Shown here piece after piece: positions 34,025-42,245 of a DNA stretch of 64,000 bases; positions within the stretch are counted from its first letter, which is position 1; each line of letters starts with the position of its first letter. Made by a program: the position numbers and the translations under genes. The notes below the pieces were generated by a model. The model was not told the origin of the DNA. It searched no databases and worked only from the letters and a program-made list of their open reading frames with translations. The stretch is from DATKPE01 sp033854175. Lineage in GTDB: Bacteria > Bacteroidota > Ignavibacteria > UBA10030 > SZUA-254. The stretch lies in the NCBI GenBank assembly GCA_033854175.1, contig JAWOKN010000011.1, positions 21,008-85,007 of the forward strand, read 5' to 3'.

Positions 34025-34659
34025 AAACCCAGGTAGAGCCATTGACGGTGGATGAACTCCGCGTACACCACTCTGAAAAAGCATCCGCAATCCGCTCTCG
34101 GCTTGAGGAATTCTCCCGTATCCAGCCGTCAGAATATTTTTACGAGCTGATCTATTGTCTTCTCACTCCCCAATCAAGTGCAGTAAATGCCGGAAAAGCG
34201 GTTCACCTCTTACGAGAGCACAGGTTTGAGACGCGCGACATCGACCCCGAACCGTATCTGCACCGTAAAGAGTTCTACATCAGATTTCATAAAACAAAAG
34301 CATCACATCTGGTTCATACAAAGGCCAAATATCCTATCATACGTGAAATAATTGCATCGGGGCGGACGGGTCCGGAACTGCGTACCTGGCTTATTGGGAA
34401 CGTGAACGGGTTGGGATGGAAGGAAGCCTCGCACTTTCTGAGGAACATCGGGTACCGGGATCTCGCCATTCTCGATCGTCATATCCTCAAAAACCTGCTA
34501 CGGGTAGGGATCATCCAGCGGCTGCCTGCAACGCTGACTCCCCGCAGGTACAAACTTCTTGAAAAAAAATTTCATACATTTGCACTGCGGATCGGGATTC
34601 CCATGGATGAACTCGATTTGTTATTCTGGAGTATGGAAACAGGAGAAATACTCAAATGA
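34021..34659 (+). CDS. 8-oxoguanine DNA glycosylase/AP lyase, Ogg2 type
   Basis: 212 residues. Resembles archaeal-type Ogg2 (MjaOgg): LLTPQSSAVNAGKAV near the N-terminus, and NGLGWKEASHFLRNIGY with the Schiff-base Lys, followed by LAILDRHILK carrying the catalytic Asp. No Fe-S ligands, as expected for this subfamily. Excises 8-oxoG opposite C and nicks the strand. The ATG overlaps the mutY stop (ATGA), so translation is coupled. Typically found in archaea and some thermophilic or anaerobic bacteria. Confidence 0.88.
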   Translation: MKTQVEPLTVDELRVHHSEKASAIRSRLEEFSRIQPSEYFYELIYCLLTPQSSAVNAGKAVHLLREHRFETRDIDPEPYLHRKEFYIRFHKTKASHLVHTKAKYPIIREIIASGRTGPELRTWLIGNVNGLGWKEASHFLRNIGYRDLAILDRHILKNLLRVGIIQRLPATLTPRRYKLLEKKFHTFALRIGIPMDELDLLFWSMETGEILK

Positions 34660-34684
34660 TGATGATCGCGGAGGGAGGCGGCAC

Positions 34685-35827
34685 ATGAATGCGCTAGTTA
34701 TCGGGGCTGGGATGATGGGAAAGGCCCTTGCGTACGATCTGGCCCAGTCTGAATGTATTGACAGGGTACTGCTTGCCGACATTGATGCAGATCGCGCAGG
34801 TTCAGTCGCTGCCTCGATTGGGAAAAAGGTGGAGGCGCAAAAACTTGATCTTCATTCGGGTGCAGATCTTCTCGGGATAATGAAAATGGCCCAGGTTGTC
34901 ATTGGGGCGACATCGTACAATCACAATCTTGCACTGACGAAAGCGGCAATTGAAGCGAAGGTTCACTTCTGTGATCTGGGTGGCAATATGGATGTCGTCG
35001 ACAGCCAGCTTGCGCTTCATGGGGAGGCAGAAAAGGCCGGTATCTGCATCATTCCGAACTGCGGTCTTGCGCCCGGGATGGCATGCCTGATCGCCGCCGG
35101 CGGGACGAAGAAATTTTCCCGGGTCGACACAGTACATTTGCGGGTTGGGGGATTGCCTCAGAATCCCATCCCACCGTTAAACTACCAGCTCGTCTTCTCT
35201 GTGGAAGGTTTGATCAATGAATATCTTGAGCCTGCAGAGATTCTCCGAAATGGCGAAGTGCAACATGTAGCATCGATGACGGACATCGAGAAAATCGAAT
35301 TCCCCCCTCCACCAGGTATGTACGAGGCCTTCAACACCTCCGGCGGCGTCTCAACGCTTCCGCGGATGTTCAGGGGGAAGGTGCGTGATCTGGATTACAA
35401 AACGATCCGGTACCCCGGCCATTGTGAAAAATTCTCGACGCTCCTGGATCTTGGCTTCGCGAGTGCTGAACCGGTGATAGTGGGCGGTGGTGTACGTACC
35501 GCGCGTGAAATTTTCGAGGAGCTCCTTCGTCGGAAACTACCGGCAGGCGGTCCGGACATTGTTCTGATGCGCGTTACGGTCTCGGGCATCGTCAACAACG
35601 TTTCCCGGAAAGTTGCGTATGACATGATCGATTATTATGATGAACATGCCGGGATGACATCGATGATGCGTACAACAGCGTTTCCGACATCGATCGTGGC
35701 CCAAATGCTTATCCGGGGCGACATCAGTGTGCGCGGAGTTTTCCCTCCCGAGCAATGTGTTCCTCTCGAACCATTTTTAGCTGAACTCCGACGGCGCAAC
35801 ATCATTATTCACGAAACTTGGACCTGA
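34685..35827 (+). CDS. Saccharopine dehydrogenase-family protein
   Basis: 380 residues from ATG 34685, which has GGAGG 9 bp ahead. N-terminal Rossmann domain (NALVIGAGMMGKALAYDLAQ; VLLADIDADRAG, acidic residue after beta-2 favouring NAD), then the saccharopine dehydrogenase C-terminal domain (PNCGLAPGMACLIAAGG; GGLPQNPIPPLNYQLVFSVE). Close relatives include L-lysine 6-dehydrogenase and saccharopine reductase. No lysine-catabolism neighbour. Its link to the upstream repair operon is probably only co-transcription. Confidence 0.82.
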   Translation: MNALVIGAGMMGKALAYDLAQSECIDRVLLADIDADRAGSVAASIGKKVEAQKLDLHSGADLLGIMKMAQVVIGATSYNHNLALTKAAIEAKVHFCDLGGNMDVVDSQLALHGEAEKAGICIIPNCGLAPGMACLIAAGGTKKFSRVDTVHLRVGGLPQNPIPPLNYQLVFSVEGLINEYLEPAEILRNGEVQHVASMTDIEKIEFPPPPGMYEAFNTSGGVSTLPRMFRGKVRDLDYKTIRYPGHCEKFSTLLDLGFASAEPVIVGGGVRTAREIFEELLRRKLPAGGPDIVLMRVTVSGIVNNVSRKVAYDMIDYYDEHAGMTSMMRTTAFPTSIVAQMLIRGDISVRGVFPPEQCVPLEPFLAELRRRNIIIHETWT

Positions 35828-35995
35828 GCCAGTATGAAACGACCAATTTCCGTCAGTATTATTACCCGTGACAAGCGGACGATGCAGGAAATTCACCACC
35901 GTTTTGATGCCCAGACGCGTTTCCCGCGCATCAAACTTTTTTTTATCTTCCTTCGTGCAGTTTTTTCGATATAGCCGACGCCTGGAGTGCTCAGA

Positions 35996-36493
35996 ATGGC
36001 CGAAAATTTTTCATTCGATATCGTTGCAAAGGTTGACCTACAGGAAGTCGACAACGCCCTCAACCAGGCCCGAAAAGAAATCATCCAGCGGTATGATTTT
36101 AAAGGCTCAAAAAGTTCCATGGATTTCCGGCAGAAGGAATTCCAGATTATTCTCCTGTCCGACGACGAGTTCAAAATGAAATCGGTGGTGGATATTCTTC
36201 AGACGAAATTCGTCAAAAGGGGTGTCCCCTTAAAGGCTCTGACGTACAGCGCCGTGGAACCGGCTGCCGGCGGTCTGGTACGCCAAACCATCACACTCCA
36301 GAACGGCATTGATAAGGAACACGCAAAGACGATCACCAAAATGATCAAGGAAAGCAAGCTGAGGGTTCAGGCGCAGATCATGGATAATCAGATACGCGTC
36401 ACCGGGAAGAGCAAGGACGATCTCCAGTCGGTCATCGCGCTGATCCGGGGCGCCGATCTCCCGTTTGCCCTTCAGTTTGTGAATTACCGGTAA
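35996..36493 (+). CDS. YajQ family nucleotide-binding protein
   Basis: 165 residues from ATG 35996 (MAENFSFDIVAKVDLQEV). Full-length YajQ: two ferredoxin-like halves, with IIQRYDFKGSKSSM and LRVQAQIMDNQIRVTGKSKDDLQ as family markers. Members bind cyclic di-GMP in Xanthomonas and nucleotides or RNA elsewhere. 6 bp before the amidase start, in one operon with it and the sensor kinase. Confidence 0.93.
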   Translation: MAENFSFDIVAKVDLQEVDNALNQARKEIIQRYDFKGSKSSMDFRQKEFQIILLSDDEFKMKSVVDILQTKFVKRGVPLKALTYSAVEPAAGGLVRQTITLQNGIDKEHAKTITKMIKESKLRVQAQIMDNQIRVTGKSKDDLQSVIALIRGADLPFALQFVNYR

Positions 36494-36499
36494 GTGACC

Positions 36500-38080
36500 A
36501 TGAAGCGGATTTGCATCGTTGCACTTTGTATCCTGGTCACGTCGGGGCTTCAATCGCAGAACAAACTTTCGGTGACCTTTGAGCAGGAGCCGTCGCGGTC
36601 GGCCTCGATATCAACATTACAGCAGGCGGGGCTTTTGTATGCTTCGATTGACGATCTGGCGCGATTATTCCATCTGCAGTCGTTTCATTCTCTCGAAACC
36701 CAAAAACTCGAAATAACGACAAAGCAGTACACACTCCGGATGACCGCAAGCAACCCGTTTGTGATCTTTTTTGATCAAAACCGAACAGGGAGTGTCCTCC
36801 AGCTGCAGCATGACGTCGTCTATCAGGGACGTTCCTTCTTCGTTCCGGTGGAAGAATTCACAAATGTTTTTGATGATATCATGCCGGAAGACATCCATTT
36901 TGACCGCTCGATTCCTGCGATTGTCGTGGGAAAAACGTCTCCACCGTCGCGCTATGACATCACTGGCCTGGTGACGGAGGAAAAGGTAAACGGTTATCTG
37001 ATCCGCATTCAGTGTTCGAAGCCTCTTTCGGATTATGAGAGCTGGACGAAACCGATTGGTGATGACACATGGATCTACGTTACGCTCTCCAACGCACGGG
37101 CTGATGTTGCGGCGATCAACAAAATCCCTACAAGCGGGTTTATGAAAAAGGTTCTGGTTTTTCAGTCGCCGAAATCTGCACAGCTCACACTCAAGGTCAA
37201 GGGCCAGGTCACCAGCACAGAGCTCGTCGCGGCAGAGGGAAGCAGCGATATCCTTTTGATGGTTCACAAGCCATCGGCGGAGCAGATCGCCGCGAAAAAA
37301 ACACGCGATTATGGAAAACAGCTTGAGCATGAACGCAGCCGCTGGAAGCTCGACGTAGTAGTCATCGACGCCGGGCACGGTGGAGAGGATCCGGGCACGA
37401 TGGGTATCGGGCACACGAAGGAAAAGGATGTCACGCTCGGGATTGCGCTGAAGCTCGGAAAGCTCATTCAGAAGCAGCTTCCCGACGTCAAAGTTGTTTA
37501 TACGCGGCGGGACGATGAATTTGTCGAATTGTACCGTCGCGGCCAGATTGCGAACCAGGCGGGGGGTAAACTTTTCATCAGCATTCATTGCAACGCGATG
37601 CCGCGCAAACCAAATCCGACGAATGGATTTGAAATTTACCTCCTGCGGCCGGGCAAGACGGAAAACGCGATTCAGCTTGCGGAGCGGGAAAACGCCGCTG
37701 TAAAATTCGAGCAAGGGTATGAAAAGCGCTATCAGGAACTCACGGAGGAAAATTTCATTCTGCTGACCATGGCGCAGAACGCCTATGTCAAATACAGCGA
37801 AAAATTTGCCGACATTCTCCAGCAGGAGATGGGCAAAAAGACAAACCTCGTCAGCAACGGTATTAAGCAGGCAGGATTCTATGTATTGGTCGGTGCTTCC
37901 ATGCCGAATGTTCTCATCGAAACGGCATATCTTTCGAACAGACACGACGAAAAACTATTAAAAAGCGCAAGCGGGCAGCAGCACATCGCCGAATCGATCT
38001 GCAGGGCTGTCAAGAGGTACAAGGAAGACTATGAACGCTCGCTTCAGGAAGGAAAGGACTTCGGGACGGGTACCCGGTAA
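36500..38080 (+). CDS. N-acetylmuramoyl-L-alanine amidase (Amidase_3) with AMIN-like N-terminus
   Basis: 526 residues from ATG 36500, with a signal peptide (CIVALCILVTSGLQSQ). About residues 20-145 look like a copper-amine-oxidase/stalk-like domain (LYASIDDLARLF; FFVPVEEF) followed by an AMIN-like beta-rich segment. The catalytic zinc domain follows: VVVIDAGHGGEDPGTMG with the first His, KLFISIHCNAMPRK with the second, and PNVLIETAYLSNRHDE with the Glu. It cleaves stem peptides from glycan in the periplasm, e.g. at division. 6 bp after yajQ, 9 bp before the kinase. Confidence 0.92.
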   Translation: MKRICIVALCILVTSGLQSQNKLSVTFEQEPSRSASISTLQQAGLLYASIDDLARLFHLQSFHSLETQKLEITTKQYTLRMTASNPFVIFFDQNRTGSVLQLQHDVVYQGRSFFVPVEEFTNVFDDIMPEDIHFDRSIPAIVVGKTSPPSRYDITGLVTEEKVNGYLIRIQCSKPLSDYESWTKPIGDDTWIYVTLSNARADVAAINKIPTSGFMKKVLVFQSPKSAQLTLKVKGQVTSTELVAAEGSSDILLMVHKPSAEQIAAKKTRDYGKQLEHERSRWKLDVVVIDAGHGGEDPGTMGIGHTKEKDVTLGIALKLGKLIQKQLPDVKVVYTRRDDEFVELYRRGQIANQAGGKLFISIHCNAMPRKPNPTNGFEIYLLRPGKTENAIQLAERENAAVKFEQGYEKRYQELTEENFILLTMAQNAYVKYSEKFADILQQEMGKKTNLVSNGIKQAGFYVLVGASMPNVLIETAYLSNRHDEKLLKSASGQQHIAESICRAVKRYKEDYERSLQEGKDFGTGTR

Positions 38081-38089
38081 GATAGAGCA

Positions 38090-39550
38090 ATGTTCCGTAA
38101 TCTTACACTGGCGGCAAAGCTGCTTGTCACGATAATTCCGCTGATCATCGCGATCATCATCATCACGGTGCTGGATGATCATTATCAGAAGGAGGATATG
38201 CTTGCTGAGGCGCAGATGTCAGCGGAAAACTACGCGGACATGATCGGTGGATCGCTTGTCGGCATGATGATTTCGCAGGGAAAGATTGATCACACGGATC
38301 TCGACCAATTGACCCCCCTCCGCGACATACGCCGCGTTCACATTCACTTCACCGTAAACGGTCTGAGGCTCCGTGATACATTTCTTACCGACAGGGAGCG
38401 GCTTGACCGGTTACGGCTGCACGAAGCGGAAAACAGTCATCTCACCAGAGGAGAACGAGCGGTCTTCGTCACCGGGAAGCCTTTTCAGGAGCAGAAGGCG
38501 ACCATTTTTCACACAATTATCCCACTGAAAACCACCGCGCAGTGTCAGAGCTGTCACGATGCTCCCCGGGGGGAGGTTCTGGGAGTTGTGGAACTGGACA
38601 TATCGCTCCAGCGAATTGAATCCGCCGTCCACCGGAATTACATGCGTTCAGTCGCCATAGCGCTCTTTTTCACAGGAATTGCGATCATCATCTCCATCCT
38701 GGTCTACAGGAAGCTTGTTGCAAAGCGTATGAAAAATCTCATCCAGGCAGCACACATCCTTGGCACCGGCAATCTCGATCAGCCCGTGGAGGCCGACCAG
38801 AGCAACGATGAAATCGGGGAGCTCCGGTCCGCATTTGACAAGATGAGGATTCAGTTAAAAAGCGCGCAGGAGAAAAATATTCATTCCGAACGGCTATCGA
38901 TCATCGGGCAGATGGCAAGTTCCATCGTTCATGATTTCAAAACGCCGATGAGCAGCATCAATCTGGCTATTGAATCGCTCGAGCAGGAAAAGGGTTCAAT
39001 CCCGCAGAGGACAAAACAGTGGTACCGGATCATCCGTGATTCCATCCATCAGATGGTGACAATGGCGCAGGAGCTCATGGATTTTTCGCGTGGGGAGACA
39101 TCCTTGAACAAAATCAATTTATCCGTTGATGAATTCACACAGATGCTCTCTGAAAGTGTATCGAAAAACCTTTCACAATCGAAGATCCGTTTCGGTCTTC
39201 ACACAAATTATCACGGCAACGCATATTTCGATCCCGACCGGATGCACCGGGCGATCAACAACCTGATTACGAACGCTCAGGAAGCCATGCCCGGCGGCGG
39301 AAAGATTGATTTCACCGTGACAAAGCACGATCATTCCCTGATCTTTGAGGTAGCTGATACCGGAAGCGGGATACCGGGGGAAATCCGTGACACAATGTAC
39401 AACGCGTTCGTGACGGCTGGAAAGAAGGGGGGTACGGGGCTGGGTCTGGCCATCACGAAACGGATCGTGGATCAGCACGGGGGGAGCATCGAAGTCGAGA
39501 GTGAGCGGGGAAAGGGAACGACGTTCACGATAAAAATACCGATCGACTGA
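38090..39550 (+). CDS. Sensor histidine kinase with periplasmic CxxCH heme motif
   Basis: 486 residues. Two membrane helices (about 8-29 and 186-206) frame a periplasmic sensor. Near its end is CQSCH (Cys152, Cys155, His156), a covalent c-heme site. Then HAMP (AKRMKNLIQAAHILGTGNLD), HisKA with phospho-His281 in SSIVHDFKTPM, and HATPase_c with NNLITNAQEAM, VADTGSGIPG and GGTGLGLAITK. No response regulator adjoins, so it is an orphan. Input is inferred to be redox state, O2 or NO through heme. Same operon as yajQ and the amidase. Confidence 0.88.
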   Translation: MFRNLTLAAKLLVTIIPLIIAIIIITVLDDHYQKEDMLAEAQMSAENYADMIGGSLVGMMISQGKIDHTDLDQLTPLRDIRRVHIHFTVNGLRLRDTFLTDRERLDRLRLHEAENSHLTRGERAVFVTGKPFQEQKATIFHTIIPLKTTAQCQSCHDAPRGEVLGVVELDISLQRIESAVHRNYMRSVAIALFFTGIAIIISILVYRKLVAKRMKNLIQAAHILGTGNLDQPVEADQSNDEIGELRSAFDKMRIQLKSAQEKNIHSERLSIIGQMASSIVHDFKTPMSSINLAIESLEQEKGSIPQRTKQWYRIIRDSIHQMVTMAQELMDFSRGETSLNKINLSVDEFTQMLSESVSKNLSQSKIRFGLHTNYHGNAYFDPDRMHRAINNLITNAQEAMPGGGKIDFTVTKHDHSLIFEVADTGSGIPGEIRDTMYNAFVTAGKKGGTGLGLAITKRIVDQHGGSIEVESERGKGTTFTIKIPID

Positions 39551-39554
39551 TCAG

Positions 39555-39971
39555 CTACTTTGCCTTCAGGAGAAGGAGGGGGACATTGATGCGGTGGCGG
39601 ACTCGTGTTGCTGTGGTTCCAAGGAACAGATCGGCAAGAAACCGGTGTCCGTGTGTAGTCATCGCCACGAGTTCACAGCCCTTCACCTGGACCCATTTGA
39701 TAATTTCCTCGGCAGGTTCTCCGTAGGCGAGGTCAGCCTCGGTCTGTATGCCTTCAGACTGAAACTCTGTTTTAACCTTCTCGAGATATTCCTTATCGTG
39801 GGTGATTTCGGCGCTCACCGCATCGGGTCCGAACTTGCGGGCCGCCCATCCGTCGGCGACATGAAGCAGCGCGACGCGGCTGTGCATCACGTGGGCTAGT
39901 TTCTTGATGTGTTCGATAATGACCCTGTCAGTCGGGGTTCCGTCAAGGGTTATAAGAATGGTGCTGTACAT
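39555..39971 (-). CDS. Universal stress protein (UspA family)
   Basis: 138 residues from ATG 39971 (MYSTILITLDGTPTDR). A single Usp domain; the ATP-binding pattern G-2x-G-9x-G(S/T) is present as TTHGHRFLADLFLGTTATRVRHRINVPLL, cut: MTTHGHRFLADLFLGTTA. So an ATP-binding Usp is expected. Third gene after mntR and mntH, 27 bp after the latter, and probably under the same manganese control. Confidence 0.92.
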   Translation of the reverse strand: MYSTILITLDGTPTDRVIIEHIKKLAHVMHSRVALLHVADGWAARKFGPDAVSAEITHDKEYLEKVKTEFQSEGIQTEADLAYGEPAEEIIKWVQVKGCELVAMTTHGHRFLADLFLGTTATRVRHRINVPLLLLKAK

Positions 39972-39998
39972 GGGAAGATCCCTCGTAGGATACAAAAT

Positions 39999-41417
39999 TT
40001 ACCTGCCGAAAACAATCTGCCAGGCTGTTGCGAAAGATTCAGGCAAACCGTAGATATCCAGTGCCGTAATCAGAATGGCGCTGCCCCATCCTGCCAGCAT
40101 GAGAAACCAGCCATTTTTCCAAACCCCCATCCTTTTGTGTGAACTCGTAAACTGCAGGAGGGGAAACATTGAAAAGGGGAGCTGCAGAGCAAGCACAACC
40201 TGGCTGAGGGTAAGAAGCCCGGTCACACTGCTATCGCCCCGGACGCCGATGATAATGACTGCGGGGAGGATGGCAAGCGTGCGGGTAATAAGGCGGCGCA
40301 CCCATTGTTTGATGCGCCAGTTCATAAATCCCTCCATCACGACCTGTCCGGCAAGGGTTCCGGTAATCGTACTGCTCTGGCCGCTCGCCAGCAGTGCGAC
40401 TGCAAACAGTGTTCCAGCGACGGTCGTCCCGAGCAAGGGCGCAAGAGTCAGGTAGGCCACTCGTATCCAGTCGCTGTCGGCTGAAAATCCGATGATCTCG
40501 CCCCCTGCAACAGTGACGCTGCTTTTACCATAAAAGACTATCGCGGCAAGCACCATGATGGCAGCATTCACGAAGAAGGCGACACTCAATGCGACAACCG
40601 AATCGATGGTATTAAACTGCACTGCCCGTTTCATCGATGCCTTATCTTTCTGGAAGTTCCTGCTCTGGACAAGTGCCGAATGGAGGTAGAGATTGTGCGG
40701 CATAACCGTCGCCCCGATGATACCGATGGCAACATAGATCATCCCGAAGCGTCCGAGATCCGGAGTGAACAGGGCATAGCTCATTTCGAGAAACCCGGGC
40801 CGGGTCTCGGGCAGGACAAATATTTCGATAAAGTAGCAGACACCGATCGTCATGATGAGAAGGAGGACGATCGCCTCGATCGTCCGCATGCCAAAACGCT
40901 GTAAACCGAGAAGGAGCATCACATCCAGCCCGGTAATCACCACCCCCCAGAAGAGAGGAATATGGAACAGCAAATTAAGGGCCACGGCGCTTCCGAGCAC
41001 TTCCGCCAGATCACAGGCGCCGATTGCGGCCTCAGACAGGAGCCAGTTAGGCCAGCGTGTCCAACGCGGGTACCAGTCACGGCAACACTGGGCAAGATCC
41101 TTTCCCGTTGCGACGCCGAGCCGAGCGGCGATGACCTGCATAAAGATTGCCATGATACTCGCAAGGCCGACGACCCACAATAATCCGTATTTGAACTGGG
41201 CTCCTCCGAGTAAATCGGTTCCCCAATTGCCCGGATCCATGTAGCCGACACTCACGAGCAACGCCGGGCCGACGAATGCGCGCCACTGGTGCCAGAACCC
41301 GGCGTGGGGATGCGGGACAGCAACGGTGCCATAGAGTCCTTCGAGTGACGGATGGTCGTGGGGTGTTGTGCCGGGAAATATCGGTTTGTCGGGATTTCGT
41401 GGGTCGGGGGTAGTCAT
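39999..41417 (-). CDS. mntH: Nramp family divalent metal (Mn2+/Fe2+) transporter MntH
   Basis: 472 residues, eleven predicted membrane helices. The metal-site motif in helix 1 is DPGNWGTD (normally DPGN), and helix 6 has GATVMPHNLYLHSALVQSR (MPH). Both signatures are diagnostic for proton-coupled Mn/Fe uptake. The N-terminal 40 residues are a hydrophilic, Pro-His-rich extension (PDKPIFPGTTPHDHPSLEG) that might bind metal. The ATG overlaps the mntR stop by 4 bp. Confidence 0.95.
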   Translation of the reverse strand: MTTPDPRNPDKPIFPGTTPHDHPSLEGLYGTVAVPHPHAGFWHQWRAFVGPALLVSVGYMDPGNWGTDLLGGAQFKYGLLWVVGLASIMAIFMQVIAARLGVATGKDLAQCCRDWYPRWTRWPNWLLSEAAIGACDLAEVLGSAVALNLLFHIPLFWGVVITGLDVMLLLGLQRFGMRTIEAIVLLLIMTIGVCYFIEIFVLPETRPGFLEMSYALFTPDLGRFGMIYVAIGIIGATVMPHNLYLHSALVQSRNFQKDKASMKRAVQFNTIDSVVALSVAFFVNAAIMVLAAIVFYGKSSVTVAGGEIIGFSADSDWIRVAYLTLAPLLGTTVAGTLFAVALLASGQSSTITGTLAGQVVMEGFMNWRIKQWVRRLITRTLAILPAVIIIGVRGDSSVTGLLTLSQVVLALQLPFSMFPLLQFTSSHKRMGVWKNGWFLMLAGWGSAILITALDIYGLPESFATAWQIVFGR

Positions 41418-42067
41418 AGACGCACCACGAAAATAGCCTCCGCCATACGCGAACTGACGTAAAGCTGTTTATTTCCTATCTGGACCAGGAGCGAGCCGTC
41501 AAATTTTATTTTTTTCTTAATGGTGACCTTCCTGTTCAGCATCAGACCCAATTCTTTCGCATGATGTAATACATCGGGTTTGTCGCTCACCCTGACGATG
41601 CGGAGGGGCAGATTGCAGTCAAAGGATGAAAGTGAACGCGAATCCTTCATCCGTAAAATACCGCTGCGATCCGGGATCGGATCGCCGTGAGGATCGACAG
41701 CCGGATAACCGAGAAGTTTATCGAGTCGGTATGTCAGTTCTGCAGAAGTCGCATGTTCCAGTCGCTCGGCTTCATCGTGAATTTCGTCCCAGCGATAGCC
41801 GAGGTACTTGACAAGGAACATTTCCCAAAGCCGGTGTCTGCGGACAATGTCGAGCGCAAGGCGCATTCCGGCGTCCGTCAGGGAAACTCCGCGATAGGGC
41901 GTGTAGAGAACGAGTTTCCTGGAAGAGAGTTTTTTTATCATGCCGGTGACGGAGCCATCGCCTATACCCAGGAGGCGGGCAAGTGCCGAGGTTGACACAC
42001 TGGGCTGCAGCCTCTGAAGTTGATAGATACACTTGATATAGTCTTCGGTTGACTGGTTTTTTGCCAT
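41414..42067 (-). CDS. mntR: DtxR/MntR-family metal-dependent repressor
   Basis: 217 residues. N-terminal winged helix (TEDYIKCIYQLQRLQPSVSTSALARLLGIGDGSVTGMIKKL, cut: VSTSALARLLGIGDGSVTGM), then the dimerisation domain with metal ligands (RRHRLWEMFLVKYLGYRWDEIHDEAERLEHA, cut: DEIHDEAERLEHATS), and a C-terminal FeoA/SH3-like domain. Position directly before mntH and a palindromic operator over the promoter point to manganese-responsive autoregulation. Confidence 0.93.
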   Translation of the reverse strand: MAKNQSTEDYIKCIYQLQRLQPSVSTSALARLLGIGDGSVTGMIKKLSSRKLVLYTPYRGVSLTDAGMRLALDIVRRHRLWEMFLVKYLGYRWDEIHDEAERLEHATSAELTYRLDKLLGYPAVDPHGDPIPDRSGILRMKDSRSLSSFDCNLPLRIVRVSDKPDVLHHAKELGLMLNRKVTIKKKIKFDGSLLVQIGNKQLYVSSRMAEAIFVVRL

Positions 42068-42074
42068 AGGTTTA

Positions 42075-42096
42075 AAATTTAGGTATGCCTAAATTT
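42075..42096. promoter_or_regulatory. DtxR/MntR-type operator palindrome
   Basis: AAATTTAGG TATG CCTAAATTT: 9-bp arms, 4-bp centre. It overlaps the predicted -10 box of mntR and ends 8 bp before the mntR ATG, an ideal place to block transcription. Confidence 0.8.
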
Positions 42097-42120
42097 ATAT
42101 TTTGGAATGGATAAAATCAA
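42092..42120 (-). promoter_or_regulatory. Predicted sigma-70 promoter of mntR-mntH-usp
   Basis: On the minus strand TTGATT (42120-42115), 17-bp spacer, TAAATT (42097-42092). Leader of about 18 nt; the -10 lies inside the operator palindrome. Confidence 0.65.
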
Positions 42121-42206
42121 GTCACGCCAGAAAGAGGGGGTAGGCGAGGGATAACACCTTGCGCCGCGGGCAAGGGATGACGCACAGCGGGGAGACGATC
42201 GGGTTA

Positions 42207-42238
42207 CCTCACCACCCTGTGGAGAGATGGTCGTGAGG
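42207..42238. terminator. Hairpin after the POT-like transporter gene
   Basis: 10-bp stem with one mismatch (CCTCACCACC/GGTCGTGAGG), 12-base loop, 8 bp after the transporter stop on the minus strand. No U-run. Confidence 0.4.
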
Positions 42239-42245
42239 TGGCACT

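Noticed and set aside
35834..35974. 46-codon ORF (MKRPISVSIITRDKRTMQEI...) between the saccharopine-dehydrogenase-like gene and yajQ
   Set aside because: No ribosome site, no recognised family, low-complexity C-terminus; more likely leader sequence of the yajQ operon.
36665..37945. Long (426-codon) open frame antisense to the amidase gene
   Set aside because: It lies wholly inside a convincing Amidase_3 gene on the other strand, has no recognisable domain, and arises from codon bias of the real gene.
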